Shown piece after piece: positions 63,065-64,000 of a DNA stretch of 64,000 nt (within the stretch, counting starts at the first letter, position 1; every line of letters begins with the position of its first letter). Source of the stretch: Candidatus Gastranaerophilales bacterium (lineage in GTDB: Bacteria; Cyanobacteriota; Vampirovibrionia; Gastranaerophilales; Gastranaerophilaceae). The translations under genes were made by a program, and so were the position numbers. The stretch is taken from positions 124,001 to 188,000 of the forward strand of contig CALURL010000001.1 of the NCBI GenBank assembly GCA_944323155.1, given 5' to 3'. The notes beneath the pieces are model-generated. The model ran no database searches. It saw nothing but the letters and a program-made list of their open reading frames with translations, and had not been told where the DNA came from.

Positions 63065-63595
63065 TTAATCAAGATCAAACTTATTCTTTTTAAGCTTTAA
63101 AAAGTGCTCTATGTTTCGATATTTAAAAACTTTAGCTGGATTACCGCCGGCAATAGCATATGGAGGAATTGTACCATGTACCACACCTCCAGCCTGAATA
63201 ATCGCACCTTCTCCGATTTTTGTTCCTGGAAGAATTATCGTTTTAGCACCCAACCATACAAAGTCTCCAATCTCAATTCCATCCTTATCTATAGATGTTC
63301 TATCGTATGGAATATCATTACCTTCGTAATTGTGCGTATCTGAAATAATTTGAGAATCGAAACCTGCCACAAAATAGTTACCCAATGTAACCTTTCCGGC
63401 TCCGCTAATGCGCAATCCATATAATCTTACATGATTTTTTATAACAGTATTTTTATTTACTGTAGAAAACCTTCCGCAATACAAATTTTTACCTATTGAT
63501 TTTGCGGTAAAAATAACTTGAATGCTGTTGCAAATTCTCCTGAACATATCTCTAAGAAATTTGTTTGGAATTAGGCAGGATAAAAGTTTAATCAT
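63065..63595 (-). CDS. Hexapeptide-repeat acyltransferase (LbH family)
   Basis: A 176-aa left-handed beta-helix O-acetyl/acyltransferase. Repeats of the [LIV]GxxxxI type are clear (IEIGDFVWLGAKTIILPGTKIGEGAI), with the usual SDTHNY catalytic His region and GGNPAKVFKYR near the end. Members modify surface sugars such as O-antigen or colanic acid. No ribosome-binding site; a consensus promoter ends 8 nt before the ATG. A dyad overlaps that promoter, and a divergent XRE regulator gene follows. Confidence 0.88.
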   Translation of the reverse strand: MIKLLSCLIPNKFLRDMFRRICNSIQVIFTAKSIGKNLYCGRFSTVNKNTVIKNHVRLYGLRISGAGKVTLGNYFVAGFDSQIISDTHNYEGNDIPYDRTSIDKDGIEIGDFVWLGAKTIILPGTKIGEGAIIQAGGVVHGTIPPYAIAGGNPAKVFKYRNIEHFLKLKKNKFDLD

Positions 63596-63603
63596 ATCTA
63601 TAA

Positions 63604-63641
63604 ATTATATTTTATAAAAAGTAACTTGTCAAGCACTTTTT
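63604..63641 (-). promoter_or_regulatory. Acyltransferase promoter with overlapping dyad
   Basis: Minus strand TTGACA (63627-63632), a 17-nt spacer and TATAAT (63604-63609), both perfect. A dyad AAAAAGT-aa-CTTG-t-CAAG-c-ACTTTTT (63616-63641) covers the -35 box and part of the spacer, a classic place for a repressor. Confidence 0.65.
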
Positions 63642-63711
63642 ATAAAAAAGTTACCTGCTAGAGGTTTTTAAAAAGTACTTTATTGGTTATCCTGTTATAA
63701 AAAGGAGAGTT

Positions 63712-64000
63712 ATGTTTCTTATTGATAAGCAAAATATAGGTTCAGTTATCAAAAAAGCAAGGAAAAAAGCGAAGCTTAAGCAATACCAACTTGCTGAAAT
63801 GGCAGGCTTTACTGACAAACATTTAAGCAGGATAGAAAATGGGAAATATCTTCCCAAATTGGAACATTTTTTAATTCTTTCAGCAATTTTGCACCTTGAA
63901 CTATCAGATTTTGGGATAATTCCAGATACAAAAAAATTTTCTGATGAAAAAAAGTCATTAATAGATAAAATTATTTTATTAGATAGTGAAAAATTAAAGT
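63712..64000 (+). CDS. XRE-family regulator (cut by window end)
   Basis: The first 96 residues contain a Xre/Cro helix-turn-helix: IGSVIKKARKKAKLKQYQLA, then EMAGFTDKHLSRIENGKYLP, a typical five-helix fold. A polar tail follows and runs off the end. AAAAGGAGAG precedes the ATG. It is divergent from the acyltransferase and may bind the dyad in the shared 116-bp gap. Confidence 0.9.
   Translation, partial: MFLIDKQNIGSVIKKARKKAKLKQYQLAEMAGFTDKHLSRIENGKYLPKLEHFLILSAILHLELSDFGIIPDTKKFSDEKKSLIDKIILLDSEKLK

Overview
The window is low-GC bacterial DNA (about one third G+C by eye) with dense, mostly co-oriented gene runs, intrinsic terminators and tRNA genes that do not encode CCA. Several features together suggest a gut-type member of the non-photosynthetic cyanobacterial sister lineage (Vampirovibrionia/Melainabacteria, probably Gastranaerophilales): many short type IV pilin-like proteins with an xFTLAEVLITLG-type N-terminus, an SLH-domain envelope protein, a Tic20-like membrane protein, a phosphodiester glycosidase, and proteins built only of ClpC-type N-domains. 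This assignment is inference; there is no rRNA in the window.

Layout. 1-3.7 kb: rpiB, rsfS, a TPR protein, a Tic20-like protein and an unknown membrane-anchored protein. 3.7-9.2 kb (minus strand): phosphodiester glycosidase, a small unknown protein, pilin-like gene 1, a Ski2-like helicase and a decayed ORF. 9.2-16 kb: serS, a TMEM43-family protein, an NAD-type isocitrate dehydrogenase-like enzyme and two glycine-zipper proteins. 16-24.5 kb: uridine-kinase-like protein, a Cys-rich secreted protein, an SLH protein, pyk, pilin-like gene 2, an MFS exporter, lgt and a TPR lipoprotein. 24.5-32.4 kb: a plus-strand run with a stand-alone ClpX zinc finger, ruvX, a DUF1292 protein, a six-repeat Clp_N protein, tilS, hpt and a soluble histidine kinase. 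32.4-41.5 kb: uvrB, degenerate CpaF-like and CpaE-like ATPases, pilin-like gene 3 and a 748-aa unknown. 41.6-50.4 kb: nadD-yqeK, a degenerate HerA-like/Tudor protein, aroH, fmt-def, queE, a DnaJ-like protein and a divergent PurD-like protein. 50.5-64 kb: pilin-like genes 5 and 6, tRNA-Phe, infC, a large TPR protein, dus, an LCP protein, mgtE, argS, pilin-like gene 4, an exonuclease, tRNA-Arg, an acyltransferase and a truncated XRE regulator.

The most striking signal is a candidate phase-variable pilin system. Four of the six pilin-like genes carry a run of 10 or 11 G residues at about codon 10, before the hydrophobic pilin helix. Three share a near-identical DNA tag just after the run. As sequenced, only gene 2 is in frame (ON). 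Genes 1, 3 and 4 are each one G short of frame and stop after 13-15 codons. Each has its own sigma70-like promoter and its own ribosome-binding site. The tag carries stop codons for the wrong frame, so one-base slippage would act as a clean ON/OFF switch. Genes 5 and 6 lack the run and look constitutive. Two GC-rich, hairpin-rich elements sit inside or just upstream of genes 4 and 3.

Secondary observations: a recurring promoter layout with the -10 box 6-8 nt before the start codon (candidate leaderless mRNAs: a TPR gene, uvrB, cpaE-like, nadD, dnaJ-like, mgtE, acyltransferase); an apparent AUA start on infC; and several proteins that keep a family fold but have lost catalytic motifs (CpaF-like, HerA-like, PurD-like) or consist only of Clp substrate-recognition domains.
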